From Alistipes sp. An66 (GTDB lineage: Bacteria; Bacteroidota; Bacteroidia; Bacteroidales; Rikenellaceae): a DNA stretch of 64,000 bases. The notes beneath the pieces are model-generated. The model was not told the DNA's origin. It saw only the letters and a program-made list of their open reading frames with translations, and did not search any database. The stretch spans positions 124,001 to 188,000 of the forward strand of contig NZ_NFHT01000003.1 of NCBI RefSeq assembly GCF_002161445.1, in the 5' to 3' direction. This document shows, piece after piece, positions 44,875 to 53,445 of this stretch. Positions within the stretch are counted from its first letter, which is position 1; each line of letters opens with the position of its first letter. The translations under genes and the position numbers were made by a program.

Positions 44875-46641
44875 ATGAAATCAAGCATCATCGACGTTCC
44901 GCGTCAGCATACGCAGGACGATCTCTTCGGCATCCAGGTCTATCAGGATGCGCTGATCCGTTACATCCGGTTGACGGACACCCCCATCACCATCGCCCTG
45001 CAGGGCGAATGGGGCAGCGGCAAGACCTCACTGATGAACATGCTCCGCTACAACCTTTGCGAAGTGGACAACGCGCCGTTCTATCCGATCTGGATCAATA
45101 CGTGGCAGTATTCGCTGATGAAGACGCCGCCGCAGGCCATCATTTCTATCCTCGAGGGCATCATCAACCAGATCGGCGCCCTGAACCCGAACATGCAGCG
45201 CTGGGAGGAGAGCAAAAAGAAGCTCGGCGGGCTCTTCAAGAAGATGGCCGCCGTCGGCACGAAGGTCGCAGCCGGGGCCGTGGGCATCGACGGGGAGTTG
45301 GTCGACGAGTTCTTTGCCGGAGGAGCCAACACGGCCTCTTCGGAAATTCTTCAACTCAAGGAGGAGATCGCCAAACTGATCAACGATGCGCTGCTCCGCG
45401 ATCCCTCGAAGCAGGGCTTCACCTTTTACATCGACGACCTTGACCGAATCGATCCTCCCGTTGCCGTGGAGATTCTCGAACTGCTGAAAAACATTTTCGA
45501 TCTGGAAAAATGTGTCTTCATCCTGGCCATCGACTACGACGTGGTTATCAAGGGGCTCAAACCCAAGTTCGGGGAGCTGACCGACGCCAACGAACGGGAG
45601 TTCCGGTCGTTCTTCGACAAGATCATCCAACTGCCCTTCTCGATGCCCGTTGCGTCGTACAACGTGGATACCTTTCTGGTCGATGCCCTTCGCAAGATCG
45701 AGTTTTTCACCGATGCGGAACTCGATGATCCTGCCCTGGCCGAAACGCTTTCCGAAATCACGCGCCTCTCGGTGGGCAGCAATCCCCGTTCGCTCAAGCG
45801 TCTGACCAATACGCTTGCGCTGATCTCGATCATCAACGAGATGCAGAATCAAGGCGAGACATCCTCGCAGGAGCGTCTCGGCAAGACACTGAACTATGCG
45901 CTTGTGTGCGTACAAATCGCCTATCCATACATTTACAACCAATTGACTGAAGAGCCGGACTTCAAATCCTGGAACGAAAAAATCGCCTCGAAACTCAAGT
46001 TGAGACCCTTGACCGAAGCCGAACTCGAATCGCTCGATGCCACTGAGGAATTCGATGAAGAGTGGGAAAAGGTGGTTTTCCGTATGTGTCAGAAGGAGAC
46101 CTATTTGAGTAGCCGGGTGTTCAGTGTTTCGGCACTCTTCAACAAAATTGCAGAGTTGGTCGGAGACGACACGATTTTGGGAGAGATGATCGCCTCAACG
46201 CTGGAATTGTCGGCCGTCACGAATCTGAAGGCCTTTGACGGCCCGATGAAAAAGCCGGGCGAACGAAATCGAGATACGCAGACCTACAGTTTCAATGGCA
46301 AACCATACGCCAAGAAGACCGAGTTCGTGCATGACGTGGTGGAATATTACATCACGCAGCATCCCGAAACGACCCACGAACGCCTCAAAGAAGTCTTTGC
46401 CATCAAGCGCAATATGGACAAGGTTTTCATGGATTACGATCAGTATTTGGCTCAACTTGCCGAACGGGGCAGCGTCGACTTCTTCGGCCGGCGTCCGGAC
46501 ATCCCGACCATTCAGTTGGCAGACAAAAAGATCGTGATTGCGGCCAACTGGCCAACGCAGGTCAACGGCAAGCCTGCCGAATTTGCCAAATTGCTCGATC
46601 TGTTGCGCAATAAACTCGGCTACGAGGTAAAAGGCAACTGA
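44875..46641 (+). CDS. KAP family P-loop NTPase
   Basis: 588 residues from the ATG at 44875 (an ATG at 44839 would add 12). KAP NTPases are STAND-like ATPases, many of them linked to membranes and several to phage resistance or plasmid exclusion. Walker A is in ALQGEWGSGKTSLMNML and Walker B in FTFYIDDLDRIDPPVAVEIL. The conserved WINTWQYS and LPFSMP segments fit the family. A hydrophobic, Gly/Ala-rich insert (residues about 115-150, KKMAAVGTKVAAGAVGID) replaces the usual pair of membrane helices. Codon third positions are less GC-biased than in the flanks, hinting at transfer. No nuclease or other effector domain is seen. Confidence 0.85.
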   Translation: MKSSIIDVPRQHTQDDLFGIQVYQDALIRYIRLTDTPITIALQGEWGSGKTSLMNMLRYNLCEVDNAPFYPIWINTWQYSLMKTPPQAIISILEGIINQIGALNPNMQRWEESKKKLGGLFKKMAAVGTKVAAGAVGIDGELVDEFFAGGANTASSEILQLKEEIAKLINDALLRDPSKQGFTFYIDDLDRIDPPVAVEILELLKNIFDLEKCVFILAIDYDVVIKGLKPKFGELTDANEREFRSFFDKIIQLPFSMPVASYNVDTFLVDALRKIEFFTDAELDDPALAETLSEITRLSVGSNPRSLKRLTNTLALISIINEMQNQGETSSQERLGKTLNYALVCVQIAYPYIYNQLTEEPDFKSWNEKIASKLKLRPLTEAELESLDATEEFDEEWEKVVFRMCQKETYLSSRVFSVSALFNKIAELVGDDTILGEMIASTLELSAVTNLKAFDGPMKKPGERNRDTQTYSFNGKPYAKKTEFVHDVVEYYITQHPETTHERLKEVFAIKRNMDKVFMDYDQYLAQLAERGSVDFFGRRPDIPTIQLADKKIVIAANWPTQVNGKPAEFAKLLDLLRNKLGYEVKGN

Positions 46642-46722
46642 TTGTTCTTGCAGAGTTGTCACGCGGAACTACAACACGGGATTTTACAGATTCGCCGGGA
46701 ACAATTCGGGAACAATCACAAA

Positions 46723-46771
46723 ACAGCAAAGAGGCAATTATTTGAAAATCAAATAATTGCCTCTTTGCTGT
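46723..46771 (-). terminator. Perfect 23-bp palindrome at the tRNA-Leu 3' side
   Basis: ACAGCAAAGAGGCAATTATTTGA and its exact reverse complement, separated by AAA (23 pairs; given by coordinates 46723-46745 and 46749-46771). On the minus strand it comes 1 base after the tRNA end and is followed by TTTTGTG, so it can end the tRNA transcript. It may equally be an arm of an integration or recombination site at the island boundary. Confidence 0.6.
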
Positions 46772-46772
46772 G

Positions 46773-46856
46773 TACCCGGAGCCGGGGTCGAACCGGCACG
46801 ACATTGCTGTCATTGGTGTTTGAGACCAACGCGTCTACCGATTCCGCCATCCGGGC
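46773..46856 (-). tRNA. tRNA-Leu (anticodon CAA)
   Basis: 84 bases, class II tRNA with a long variable arm. Acceptor GCCCGGA pairs with TCCGGGT (one G-U), discriminator A, no encoded CCA. Anticodon stem TTGGT / ACCAA with loop CTCAAAC, anticodon CAA (reads UUG). Variable arm GACA-GCAA-TGTC. T arm GCCGG-TTCGACC-CCGGC. A TATCTTTG promoter element lies about 110 bases upstream. Confidence 0.95.
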
Positions 46857-46966
46857 TGATCTCCGCGCTCCGCATCGGGTTCACACCTCGGCCTCCCCTC
46901 GCAATACGCATCGTATCGCACAAAAGGCCGGATCGAATCCGATCCCGTCGCGGCGAATCGGGTGGA

Positions 46967-46974
46967 CAAAGATA
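46967..46974 (-). promoter_or_regulatory. -7 element of the tRNA-Leu gene
   Basis: TATCTTTG on the minus strand, with TTG 18 bases upstream (46993-46995). It gives a leader of about 100 bases to the tRNA. The region 46975-47099 holds no gene. Confidence 0.55.
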
Positions 46975-47099
46975 GAAAAAATCCGGCAATTGCAAGAAAT
47001 TTTACAGAATTATTTTCCCATTCCATCCCTCATCCTGCCTGCGGCCCCGCATTCCCACAACATCCGCATCCGGAATAAACTCATCCTCCCGCGCCCGGA

Positions 47100-48929
47100 T
47101 CACTTCCCCGTTTCGAAATAGGCCCGAACCTTACGCGCCTTCGCCGGACCGATCAGCGCCGACAACTCCTCCCAGTTCGCCGCACGCACCTTCTCCACCG
47201 TCCGGAAATGGCGCAGCAACGCCTCGATCGTCTTCGCCCCGACGCCTTCGATCTGTTCCAGCTCGCTGTGGATGAAGGCCTTGCTGCGTTTCTGACGGTG
47301 GAACGAAATGGCAAAGCGATGCACCTCGTCCTGAATGTTCGTCAGGAAATGGAACAGCGGCGACGTGGGCCGCACGCCCACCAGCAGCGGAGGATAACCG
47401 CAATAGAGTTCCGCCGTGCGGTGCCGGTCGTCCTTCGCCAGTCCGGCAATCGGGATGTCCAGATCCAATGCCTCCAACACCTCGTGGATCACCCCCATCT
47501 GCCCCTTTCCGCCGTCGGCGATGATCAGATCGGGCATCTCCCCGCCCTCCGCCTGCAAGCGGCTGTAACGGCGGTAGACCACCTCGCGCATCGAGGCGTA
47601 GTCGTCCGGACCCTCCACCGTCTTGATGTTGAAGTGGCGGTACTCCTTGCGTGCCGGCTTCCCGTCGCGGAAAACCACGCACGACGCTACCGGATGCGCC
47701 CCTTGCAGGTTCGAGTTGTCGAAGCACTCGATGTGCCGCGGCGGACGGTCCAGCCGCAGTTCCTTTTGCAGGGCCGACAGCAGCTGCTCCGCATGGCGTT
47801 CGGGATTCCGGATTTCGAGGTTTTTGAGCTCCTCGGCCCGGTAGATCCGGGCGCTCTTGCGCGAAAATTCCAGCAGGTCGAGTTTTTCGCCCCGCTTGGG
47901 TACCGTGAACGTCACGCCGTCGAACAGCAGTGTCGTCGACGGCAGGAACGGAACGATCACCTCCCGGGCCAACTCGCCGCCCGCCACATGTTCGACCATG
48001 TACTGGATCGCCAGCGTCAGCATGTCGCGCTCGTCGCCCTCGACACCCGCCGAGAGTTTCACGGTCTGCACGCCCACCACCGAACCGTGGCGGATCCGCA
48101 CGAAGTTGCACCACGCCACATCGTCGTCCGGCAGCAGCGAGAAGACATCCACGTCGACGATCTTCGCACTCACGATCACCGACTTCCCGGCATAGTGGTC
48201 CAGCGCGTCGAGCCGCTGCTTGTAACGCTGCGCCACCTCGAAGCGCAGCTCCGCCGCCGCACGCGCCATCTCCCCTTCGAGATACCGGCGCGCCGGACGC
48301 AGGTCGCCTTTGAGCACCGAGACCACCATATCGACCTGACGGGCATACTCCGCCTCGCTCTGCGCACCCACGCAGGGACCCTTGCAGTTCCCCAGGTGGT
48401 ATTGCAGACAGACGGTGTATTTCCCGCGGGCGATCTGCTCGGGCGAGAGGTTGAGCTTGCACGTCCGCAGCGGGATCACCTCGCGGATGAATTCCAGCAC
48501 GCTGTGCTGCATCATCACCGACCCGTAGGGCCCGAAATACTGCGAGCCGTCGCGCAGCAGCTGCCGCGTCGACTGCACCCGCGGGAAGGGCTCCCGACGC
48601 ACGACGATCCACGGGTAGGTCTTGTCGTCTTTGAGCAGGATGTTGTATCGCGGTTGGAGGCTCTTGATGAGCGAGTTTTCGAGCAGCAGGGCGTCCGTCT
48701 CGCTCCCCACGACGATGTGGCGGATCCCGACGATCTGCCGGACCAGCACCCGGACCTTCGCGCTGTGCTCCTTCGACTCCACGAAATACGACGAAACCCG
48801 TTTGCGGAGACTCTTCGCCTTCCCCACATAGATGATCGTCCCCGTGCGGTCCACGAACTGATAGACCCCCGGAGACAACGGAAGCAGCGCAACCTGCTCC
48901 TTCAACGTGCTTTTCACATCGGCATCCAT
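47100..48929 (-). CDS. uvrC: UvrC, excinuclease ABC subunit C
   Basis: 609 residues, family-normal. It makes the two incisions in nucleotide excision repair. N-terminal GIY-YIG nuclease (PGVYQFVDRTGTIIYVGKAK, residues about 19-38), UVR region (YLEGEMARAAAELRFEVAQRYK), RNase H-like C-terminal nuclease (HIECFDNSNLQGAHPVASCVVF) and helix-hairpin-helix (IEGVGAKTIEALLRHF). A frame extension upstream to 48968 is ignored, because the TACATTTG promoter element lies at 48938-48945, only 8 bases before the ATG at 48929. Confidence 0.96.
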   Translation of the reverse strand: MDADVKSTLKEQVALLPLSPGVYQFVDRTGTIIYVGKAKSLRKRVSSYFVESKEHSAKVRVLVRQIVGIRHIVVGSETDALLLENSLIKSLQPRYNILLKDDKTYPWIVVRREPFPRVQSTRQLLRDGSQYFGPYGSVMMQHSVLEFIREVIPLRTCKLNLSPEQIARGKYTVCLQYHLGNCKGPCVGAQSEAEYARQVDMVVSVLKGDLRPARRYLEGEMARAAAELRFEVAQRYKQRLDALDHYAGKSVIVSAKIVDVDVFSLLPDDDVAWCNFVRIRHGSVVGVQTVKLSAGVEGDERDMLTLAIQYMVEHVAGGELAREVIVPFLPSTTLLFDGVTFTVPKRGEKLDLLEFSRKSARIYRAEELKNLEIRNPERHAEQLLSALQKELRLDRPPRHIECFDNSNLQGAHPVASCVVFRDGKPARKEYRHFNIKTVEGPDDYASMREVVYRRYSRLQAEGGEMPDLIIADGGKGQMGVIHEVLEALDLDIPIAGLAKDDRHRTAELYCGYPPLLVGVRPTSPLFHFLTNIQDEVHRFAISFHRQKRSKAFIHSELEQIEGVGAKTIEALLRHFRTVEKVRAANWEELSALIGPAKARKVRAYFETGK

Positions 48930-48937
48930 ACGTGCTG

Positions 48938-48945
48938 CAAATGTA
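48938..48945 (-). promoter_or_regulatory. -7 element of uvrC
   Basis: TACATTTG on the minus strand, ending 8 bases before the uvrC start codon; the -33 site is weak. If correct, the mRNA is almost leaderless. Confidence 0.4.
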
Positions 48946-49014
48946 ACAAAATTGTCACGAAATTGCACATAAACAAAAACGTTCGTTTTTTTGGTTTATT
49001 TGTCCGGATTTAAT

Positions 49015-49022
49015 TATCTTTG
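49015..49022 (+). promoter_or_regulatory. -7 element of the lipoprotein/DUF5723 pair
   Basis: TATCTTTG, with a TTTG about 21 bases upstream; start codon at 49051. Confidence 0.5.
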
Positions 49023-49050
49023 CGGGTCATTTTCACACACTCCCATGCCT

Positions 49051-50013
49051 ATGAAAAGATTCATTCCGCTGTATGTTCTGTGCGGCATCTGCGCAACGGC
49101 CTGTGTCGATCAGAATTACGACCTCACCAAGATCGACACCGACAACATCGCCATCGGGGACGAGAGCTCCCGGTTCGAAATTCCCCTGGCCCGAGTCATC
49201 GTCGGAATCGACGAACTCAACAGCAACGATCAGACGCCGATCGACGAACTCTTCAACGAAGCCGACACCTGGCTTCCGACCCAACTGCCCGACAAGGACG
49301 AAAACGGATCGTTCATCCTCGTGCAGAAGCTCACCGACGATCCCGAATTCGTCAAGAACGAACTGCTCCCGGAACTGATCTCCGAAATGGAGACCGATGA
49401 CGCCAAACTCGACGACGTGACCTCGCTGTTGAGCGAGAGATACTACGAATCGTTCGCGCCACTGCTTCCCGGAGTCACCCCGGAGACCTTCCAGGAGACC
49501 TTCAAGAGGGAGTTCCGGGACAACGAACTTCTCCACGAACAGCTCGCCGAACAGGTCCGAAGCCTCGCCGGCAACTACCTCTCGACGCTCGACATGAACC
49601 TCTCGGGACTCTCCTATGACATCGAGCACATCGACATCAGCGACGACATCGTCAACATGCTCACCGACAACCTCGACCCCGAGGGAACCCCCGACAGCCG
49701 GAACACGCTCCATATCGCCGGCACGATCGACAACAAGCTCCCGCTCTCGCTCACGGCGACCCCCGTTCTCACGCCGACCGACGTCACCTTCACGGCCGAC
49801 ATCGCCGCCAACCGCGACGGCAACGAGTTCCCCGAAACGCAGCTCTTCGCCGAGGACCTGCGGACGATCGTCCGCGGCATCACGATCGAGATCTCGGTGG
49901 CGCTCGGCAAATACTATCCCGGCAAAGGTTTCGAACGCGGAACCGATACCGACACCCAACTCCAAATCAACCTCCACCTGATCAAACGCGGAGGCTTGAA
50001 GTTCGACCTCTAA
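49051..50013 (+). CDS. Hypothetical lipoprotein, partner of DUF5723 protein
   Basis: 320 residues from the ATG at 49051 (ATG at 49045 also possible). Signal MKRFIPLYVLCGICATAC with Cys18 lipidated. The mature protein starts VDQNYDLTKIDTDNIAIGDESS, a pattern shared by Bacteroidetes lipoproteins encoded next to DUF5723 barrels. It continues mostly acidic and helical (residues 80-200), and then beta-rich to the end. No enzyme motif. It starts a two-gene operon; the barrel gene follows after 13 bases. Probably periplasmic or surface partner of that barrel. Confidence 0.75.
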   Translation: MKRFIPLYVLCGICATACVDQNYDLTKIDTDNIAIGDESSRFEIPLARVIVGIDELNSNDQTPIDELFNEADTWLPTQLPDKDENGSFILVQKLTDDPEFVKNELLPELISEMETDDAKLDDVTSLLSERYYESFAPLLPGVTPETFQETFKREFRDNELLHEQLAEQVRSLAGNYLSTLDMNLSGLSYDIEHIDISDDIVNMLTDNLDPEGTPDSRNTLHIAGTIDNKLPLSLTATPVLTPTDVTFTADIAANRDGNEFPETQLFAEDLRTIVRGITIEISVALGKYYPGKGFERGTDTDTQLQINLHLIKRGGLKFDL

Positions 50014-50026
50014 ACCGAATCCCGAC

Positions 50027-51400
50027 ATGAAAAAAACATACCTTCTTCTGGCCGCGCTGTTCCTCGCGACGTCGCTGGCCGCACAGAACCCTACGGCCTA
50101 TTTCATGGAGGGTTCCACCTTCCGTTCGCAGTTCAACCCCGCCTTCGCGCCCCTGCGCGGCTACATCAACCTGCCCGTCATCGGCGGGGTCCAGATGGGG
50201 TGGAACGGAAACATCGCCCTGGACAACCTTCTCTACGCCCGCGACGGCAAGCTGGTGACGCTGCTCGACAGCTCCGTAACGCCCGACCAGGCCCTCGGAA
50301 ACCTCAAAAAGAACAACCTTCTGGGGCTCGACACCCGGATCAATATCCTCGGATTCGGAAAATTCACCAAGAATCACAAGAACTTCTGGTCGTTCGACCT
50401 CAACGTGCGCGTCAACGAGGAGATGAACCTCCCCAAAACGCTCTTCGAGTTCCTCAAACGCGGGCAGGAGGGCAGCATCAGCAACTTCGGAGCCACGCTT
50501 GAATCCTACCTCGAAGCCGGATTCAACTACTCGTTCCCGCTGCTCAACGACCGGCTCTACATCGGCGTGCGGGGCAAGTTCCTCGCCGGACTCGCCCGCG
50601 CACAGGTCAACTACGACCAGTTCGACATCTCGCTCCAACAGGATCGCTGGGCCGTCGTCACGAAGGGGACGATCGACGTCACCGCCGACGGAACCTCCGT
50701 CACGCCCGACCCCGAAACGGGAATCTTCGAATTCGGAGACATCAACTACAAACCCCGCAAACCCGCCGGATACGGATTTGCCGTCGACCTGGGCGCCACG
50801 TACGACATCCTGCCCAACCTGCAGGCCTCGCTGGCCGTAACCGACCTGGGATTCATCAACTGGGGCCGGAAGAACACCGTCTCGGGCGTCTCGACCCAGG
50901 AGGCCGAGTTCACCGGCGTGACGGTTCCCGACGACGGGTCGGAGAGCACGCCCGACTTCGATCTCGAAATGATGAAATTCACCAGCGTCGAGGGTAAAAG
51001 CATGTCGAAAATGCTCCGCGCATCGGTCAACGCCGGCATCGAATACGAGGTCTGGAACCACCGCGTCGGCGTAGGACTCCTCTACACGGCCCGCTTCTGG
51101 GAGTACAAGACCATGCACAACATCACCGGATCGGTGAACTTCCACCCCACGCGCTGGTTCACCCTCTCGGGAAGCTACTCCGTGCTCGACAACCGCGGCA
51201 GCGCCGTCGGTCTCGGACTGAACCTCTGCCCGGGATGGATCAACTTCTTCCTCGCCACCGACCTGCTGCTCACCAAGCACACCCCGCAGTGGGTTCCCAT
51301 CAGGCAGAGTTCGATGAACCTGACCCTCGGGATCGGCATTCCGCTCGGCAAGCGCAGCCATCGTATCGCGGCCTATGTCCGCGAGAACGACCGCAAATAA
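50027..51400 (+). CDS. DUF5723 family outer-membrane beta-barrel protein
   Basis: 457 residues. Signal peptide MKKTYLLLAALFLATSLAAQ. The mature start NPTAYFMEGSTFRSQFNPAFAP and GYINLPVIGGVQMGWNGNIALDNLL are typical of DUF5723, which resembles the FadL/PorV barrel type. Alternating amphipathic strands continue to the end with a final IGIPLGKRSHRIAAYVRE. The role of the family is not established. Neighbouring lipoprotein gene upstream; strong terminator downstream. Confidence 0.85.
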   Translation: MKKTYLLLAALFLATSLAAQNPTAYFMEGSTFRSQFNPAFAPLRGYINLPVIGGVQMGWNGNIALDNLLYARDGKLVTLLDSSVTPDQALGNLKKNNLLGLDTRINILGFGKFTKNHKNFWSFDLNVRVNEEMNLPKTLFEFLKRGQEGSISNFGATLESYLEAGFNYSFPLLNDRLYIGVRGKFLAGLARAQVNYDQFDISLQQDRWAVVTKGTIDVTADGTSVTPDPETGIFEFGDINYKPRKPAGYGFAVDLGATYDILPNLQASLAVTDLGFINWGRKNTVSGVSTQEAEFTGVTVPDDGSESTPDFDLEMMKFTSVEGKSMSKMLRASVNAGIEYEVWNHRVGVGLLYTARFWEYKTMHNITGSVNFHPTRWFTLSGSYSVLDNRGSAVGLGLNLCPGWINFFLATDLLLTKHTPQWVPIRQSSMNLTLGIGIPLGKRSHRIAAYVRENDRK

Positions 51401-51431
51401 GCGGACGGAACGAGCGGAGAGACCCCCGAAT

Positions 51432-51487
51432 CCGATGAACGGCAACCGCCCGGCGACCGCAAGGTGCCGGGCGGCTGCCGTTTTGTC
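51432..51487 (+). terminator. Terminator after DUF5723 gene
   Basis: GGCAACCGCCCGGC and GCCGGGCGGCTGCC form a long GC-rich stem around GACCGCAAGGT, followed by GTTTTG. Confidence 0.75.
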
Positions 51488-51626
51488 CCGGAGCGCGGCA
51501 TCGTCCGAAATCCGGAGCGAGCAGCTCGCAGTGCAAAAGCGAGAGGGGGGGGGAAAGAAATCCGGATCAAAAAAGCCGACTCTTTCGACATTTTGGTCGC
51601 ACACGTGCAACTTTCGGACAAAGCCG

Positions 51627-51657
51627 TTGCAGATTCGGAAACTTTCGTCTATCTTTG
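51627..51657 (+). promoter_or_regulatory. Orphan promoter upstream of candidate ncRNA
   Basis: TTGC (51627-51630), 19 bases, TATCTTTG (51650-51657). It is as good as the operon promoters in this window, yet no protein gene lies downstream on this strand. Confidence 0.7.
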
Positions 51658-51663
51658 CCCCGT

Positions 51664-51786
51664 ACGAACTCCGGAAAGGCTCCGGTCGCTTCGGAGCGCT
51701 CCGAAAAGGATTGCGGCGGCCCTAAAATCTGTGTGAAGTTGCGTCACTATTATTTGAATTCTTCAAAACGGGCCGTCGCTTTTTTC
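51664..51786 (+). ncRNA. Candidate small RNA (~123 nt) with own promoter and terminator
   Basis: From the orphan promoter the transcript would hold a short hairpin GCTCCG-GTCGCTT-CGGAGC (51679-51697). It ends in a 10-pair stem GCGGCGGCCC (51713-51722) / GGGCCGTCGC (51770-51779), followed by six T. The 47-base loop of that stem contains a GAATTC mini-hairpin. No ATG occurs in it. The next gene is convergent, so the transcript is not a leader. No known RNA family recognised. Confidence 0.5.
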
Positions 51787-51835
51787 ATTTCTCTCATTTA
51801 CAAAAACCATACCGATCTCCGCGGCAACGAACGGA

Positions 51836-52630
51836 TCATCCGAACGCCGGGCACGCATCCAAAGCCGCCCGCGTCACGGCGTGTCCGGCCTCGACGAGTT
51901 CCGCCGCACGGTAGAATTCGAACATCCCGTAACTGTCGGCCGGCAGCTGCACCAGCACGTCGGGCCGGTAAAGGCGGCACATCAACTGCGAGATATGCTG
52001 CTGCATGATCTGCGACGAGGCGATCAGCACCTTGTAATAATTGAGCGACGCATTGGCCCGCGTCGTCGGATCGGCCCCGAACGGGGCGCTCACGTCCACG
52101 GCAACCAAAAGGTCGCCCTCCTCGCGCCGGACCCGGTTCAACGGCAGCGGATTGACCGTCCCGCCGTCGACGAGCACCATGCCGTCGCGGTGCACGGGAC
52201 GGAAAACCGACGGAATGGAGATCGACGCCCGGATGGCATCGTAGAGCCCGCCCCGGTCGAGCACCACCTCGCGCCCCGTAAGCAGATCGGCCGCCACGGC
52301 CGCAAACGGAACCGGCATCTGTTCGATCCGCACGTCGGGGATCAGCTCCTGCATGGCCTTCATCACCCGGTCGCCCTTGACCAGGCCTTCGGTACTCAAT
52401 GCAAAGTCCACCAGACCGAACACCTTGTATTTGTCGAGCGAGCACATCCACTCCTTGAAGGCTTCCAGATGTCCCGCGGCATAGATGCCTCCGACCAACG
52501 CTCCCATCGAGGTCCCGGCCACCGCCGCGATCTCGAAGCCCCGACGCTCCAACTCTTCGATGGCGCCGATATGCGCCACACCCCTCGCACCGCCTCCTGC
52601 AAGCACCAGGGCAACCCTTCGCTTTTCCAT
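51836..52630 (-). CDS. Patatin-like phospholipase (RssA type)
   Basis: 264 residues. Ser hydrolase of patatin fold: oxyanion loop GGGARGVAHIG (residues about 12-22), nucleophile in GTSMG (Ser41), catalytic Asp in DGGTVNPLP. No signal peptide or membrane helix, so cytoplasmic or peripherally membrane-bound. Family enzymes cleave acyl esters of phospholipids; the natural substrate is not known. It lies 17 bases downstream of the folate cyclo-ligase gene on the same strand. Confidence 0.9.
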   Translation of the reverse strand: MEKRRVALVLAGGGARGVAHIGAIEELERRGFEIAAVAGTSMGALVGGIYAAGHLEAFKEWMCSLDKYKVFGLVDFALSTEGLVKGDRVMKAMQELIPDVRIEQMPVPFAAVAADLLTGREVVLDRGGLYDAIRASISIPSVFRPVHRDGMVLVDGGTVNPLPLNRVRREEGDLLVAVDVSAPFGADPTTRANASLNYYKVLIASSQIMQQHISQLMCRLYRPDVLVQLPADSYGMFEFYRAAELVEAGHAVTRAALDACPAFG

Positions 52631-52647
52631 ACGTTCCGTTTATCGTT

Positions 52648-53232
52648 TCAGTTGCGGGACACATCCGGCGGAACAACTCCGCCGGGCTGATTCGCAGGTC
52701 CTTCAAAAATCACGCCATCCATCCGGATATCATGCGGTTCGGCCGGCAGGGCATCGACCAGCTGGTGGGCAAAGCAGACGCCGAGCCGGAAGCCCCGGAA
52801 GGCGGTTTGTGCAAGATAGCGGTCGTAATACCCCCGGCCCCGGCCGCAGCGGAGCCCGCCGCAGGTGAAGGCGACGCCGGGCACCAGCAACAGGTCGATC
52901 TCCCCGGGGCTGCAAAGCCGGGCGTCGGGCCCCGGTTCGAGAATCCCGAAGGCTCCCGGGACGAGCCTCCGGGGATCGTATTCGAAGAAGCGCATCGCAT
53001 CGCCCTCGACCCGCGGAACCACAAGGCGTTTGGCCGCCCGCCAGCGTTCCAGCGCCGACGACAGGTCCGGTTCGTCGGGCAGCGCGCAGAAGAGACCCAC
53101 CGTACGGGACTCCGCAAACACGGACAGACGCTCGATCCGCGCAACGATCCCTACCGATGCGGCAGCCCGCACCGCGGGGTCCAGCGCCCGGTTCAGCGCC
53201 CGCATCTCCTTCCGGAGCTCTTTTTTGGTCAT
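52648..53232 (-). CDS. 5-formyltetrahydrofolate cyclo-ligase
   Basis: 194 residues from the ATG at 53232 (an ATG at 53244 adds four). It converts 5-formyl-THF to 5,10-methenyl-THF with ATP. Signatures are KKELRKEMRALNRAL at the N-terminus, LLLVPGVAFTCGG and RCGRGRGYYDRYL, the ATP/phosphate-binding motif. It feeds the folate pool used by PurN and PurH, which lie elsewhere in this window. Probably cotranscribed with the patatin gene. Confidence 0.93.
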   Translation of the reverse strand: MTKKELRKEMRALNRALDPAVRAAASVGIVARIERLSVFAESRTVGLFCALPDEPDLSSALERWRAAKRLVVPRVEGDAMRFFEYDPRRLVPGAFGILEPGPDARLCSPGEIDLLLVPGVAFTCGGLRCGRGRGYYDRYLAQTAFRGFRLGVCFAHQLVDALPAEPHDIRMDGVIFEGPANQPGGVVPPDVSRN

Positions 53233-53271
53233 AAAACCCTCCATCGGTCGATAAATTCCTGCCTCCGGCTA

Positions 53272-53301
53272 TTGTTATTCCGCAAACAATGGCTATCTTT
53301 G
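53272..53301 (+). promoter_or_regulatory. Promoter of frdCAB
   Basis: TTG (53272-53274), 19 bases, TATCTTTG (53294-53301). It gives a leader of about 140 bases before frdC, in which no gene is seen. Confidence 0.7.
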
Positions 53302-53445
53302 CGGCAAGCAACGCCGTGCGAAAGAGGCTGCGTTCCGACTCCCGGTCCGATGCCCGGATCCCCGACCGAAACCGGCCCCGTTTTTGCCCGCGAAATGCCG
53401 GATGCGACACAAATCATTAACAAATATAACAAATTTCAAAACATT

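Noticed and set aside
42887..46856. Integrated prophage or ICE next to tRNA-Leu
   Set aside because: No integrase, relaxase, capsid or transfer genes are seen and no repeated tRNA end at the left side; only an accessory cassette can be supported.
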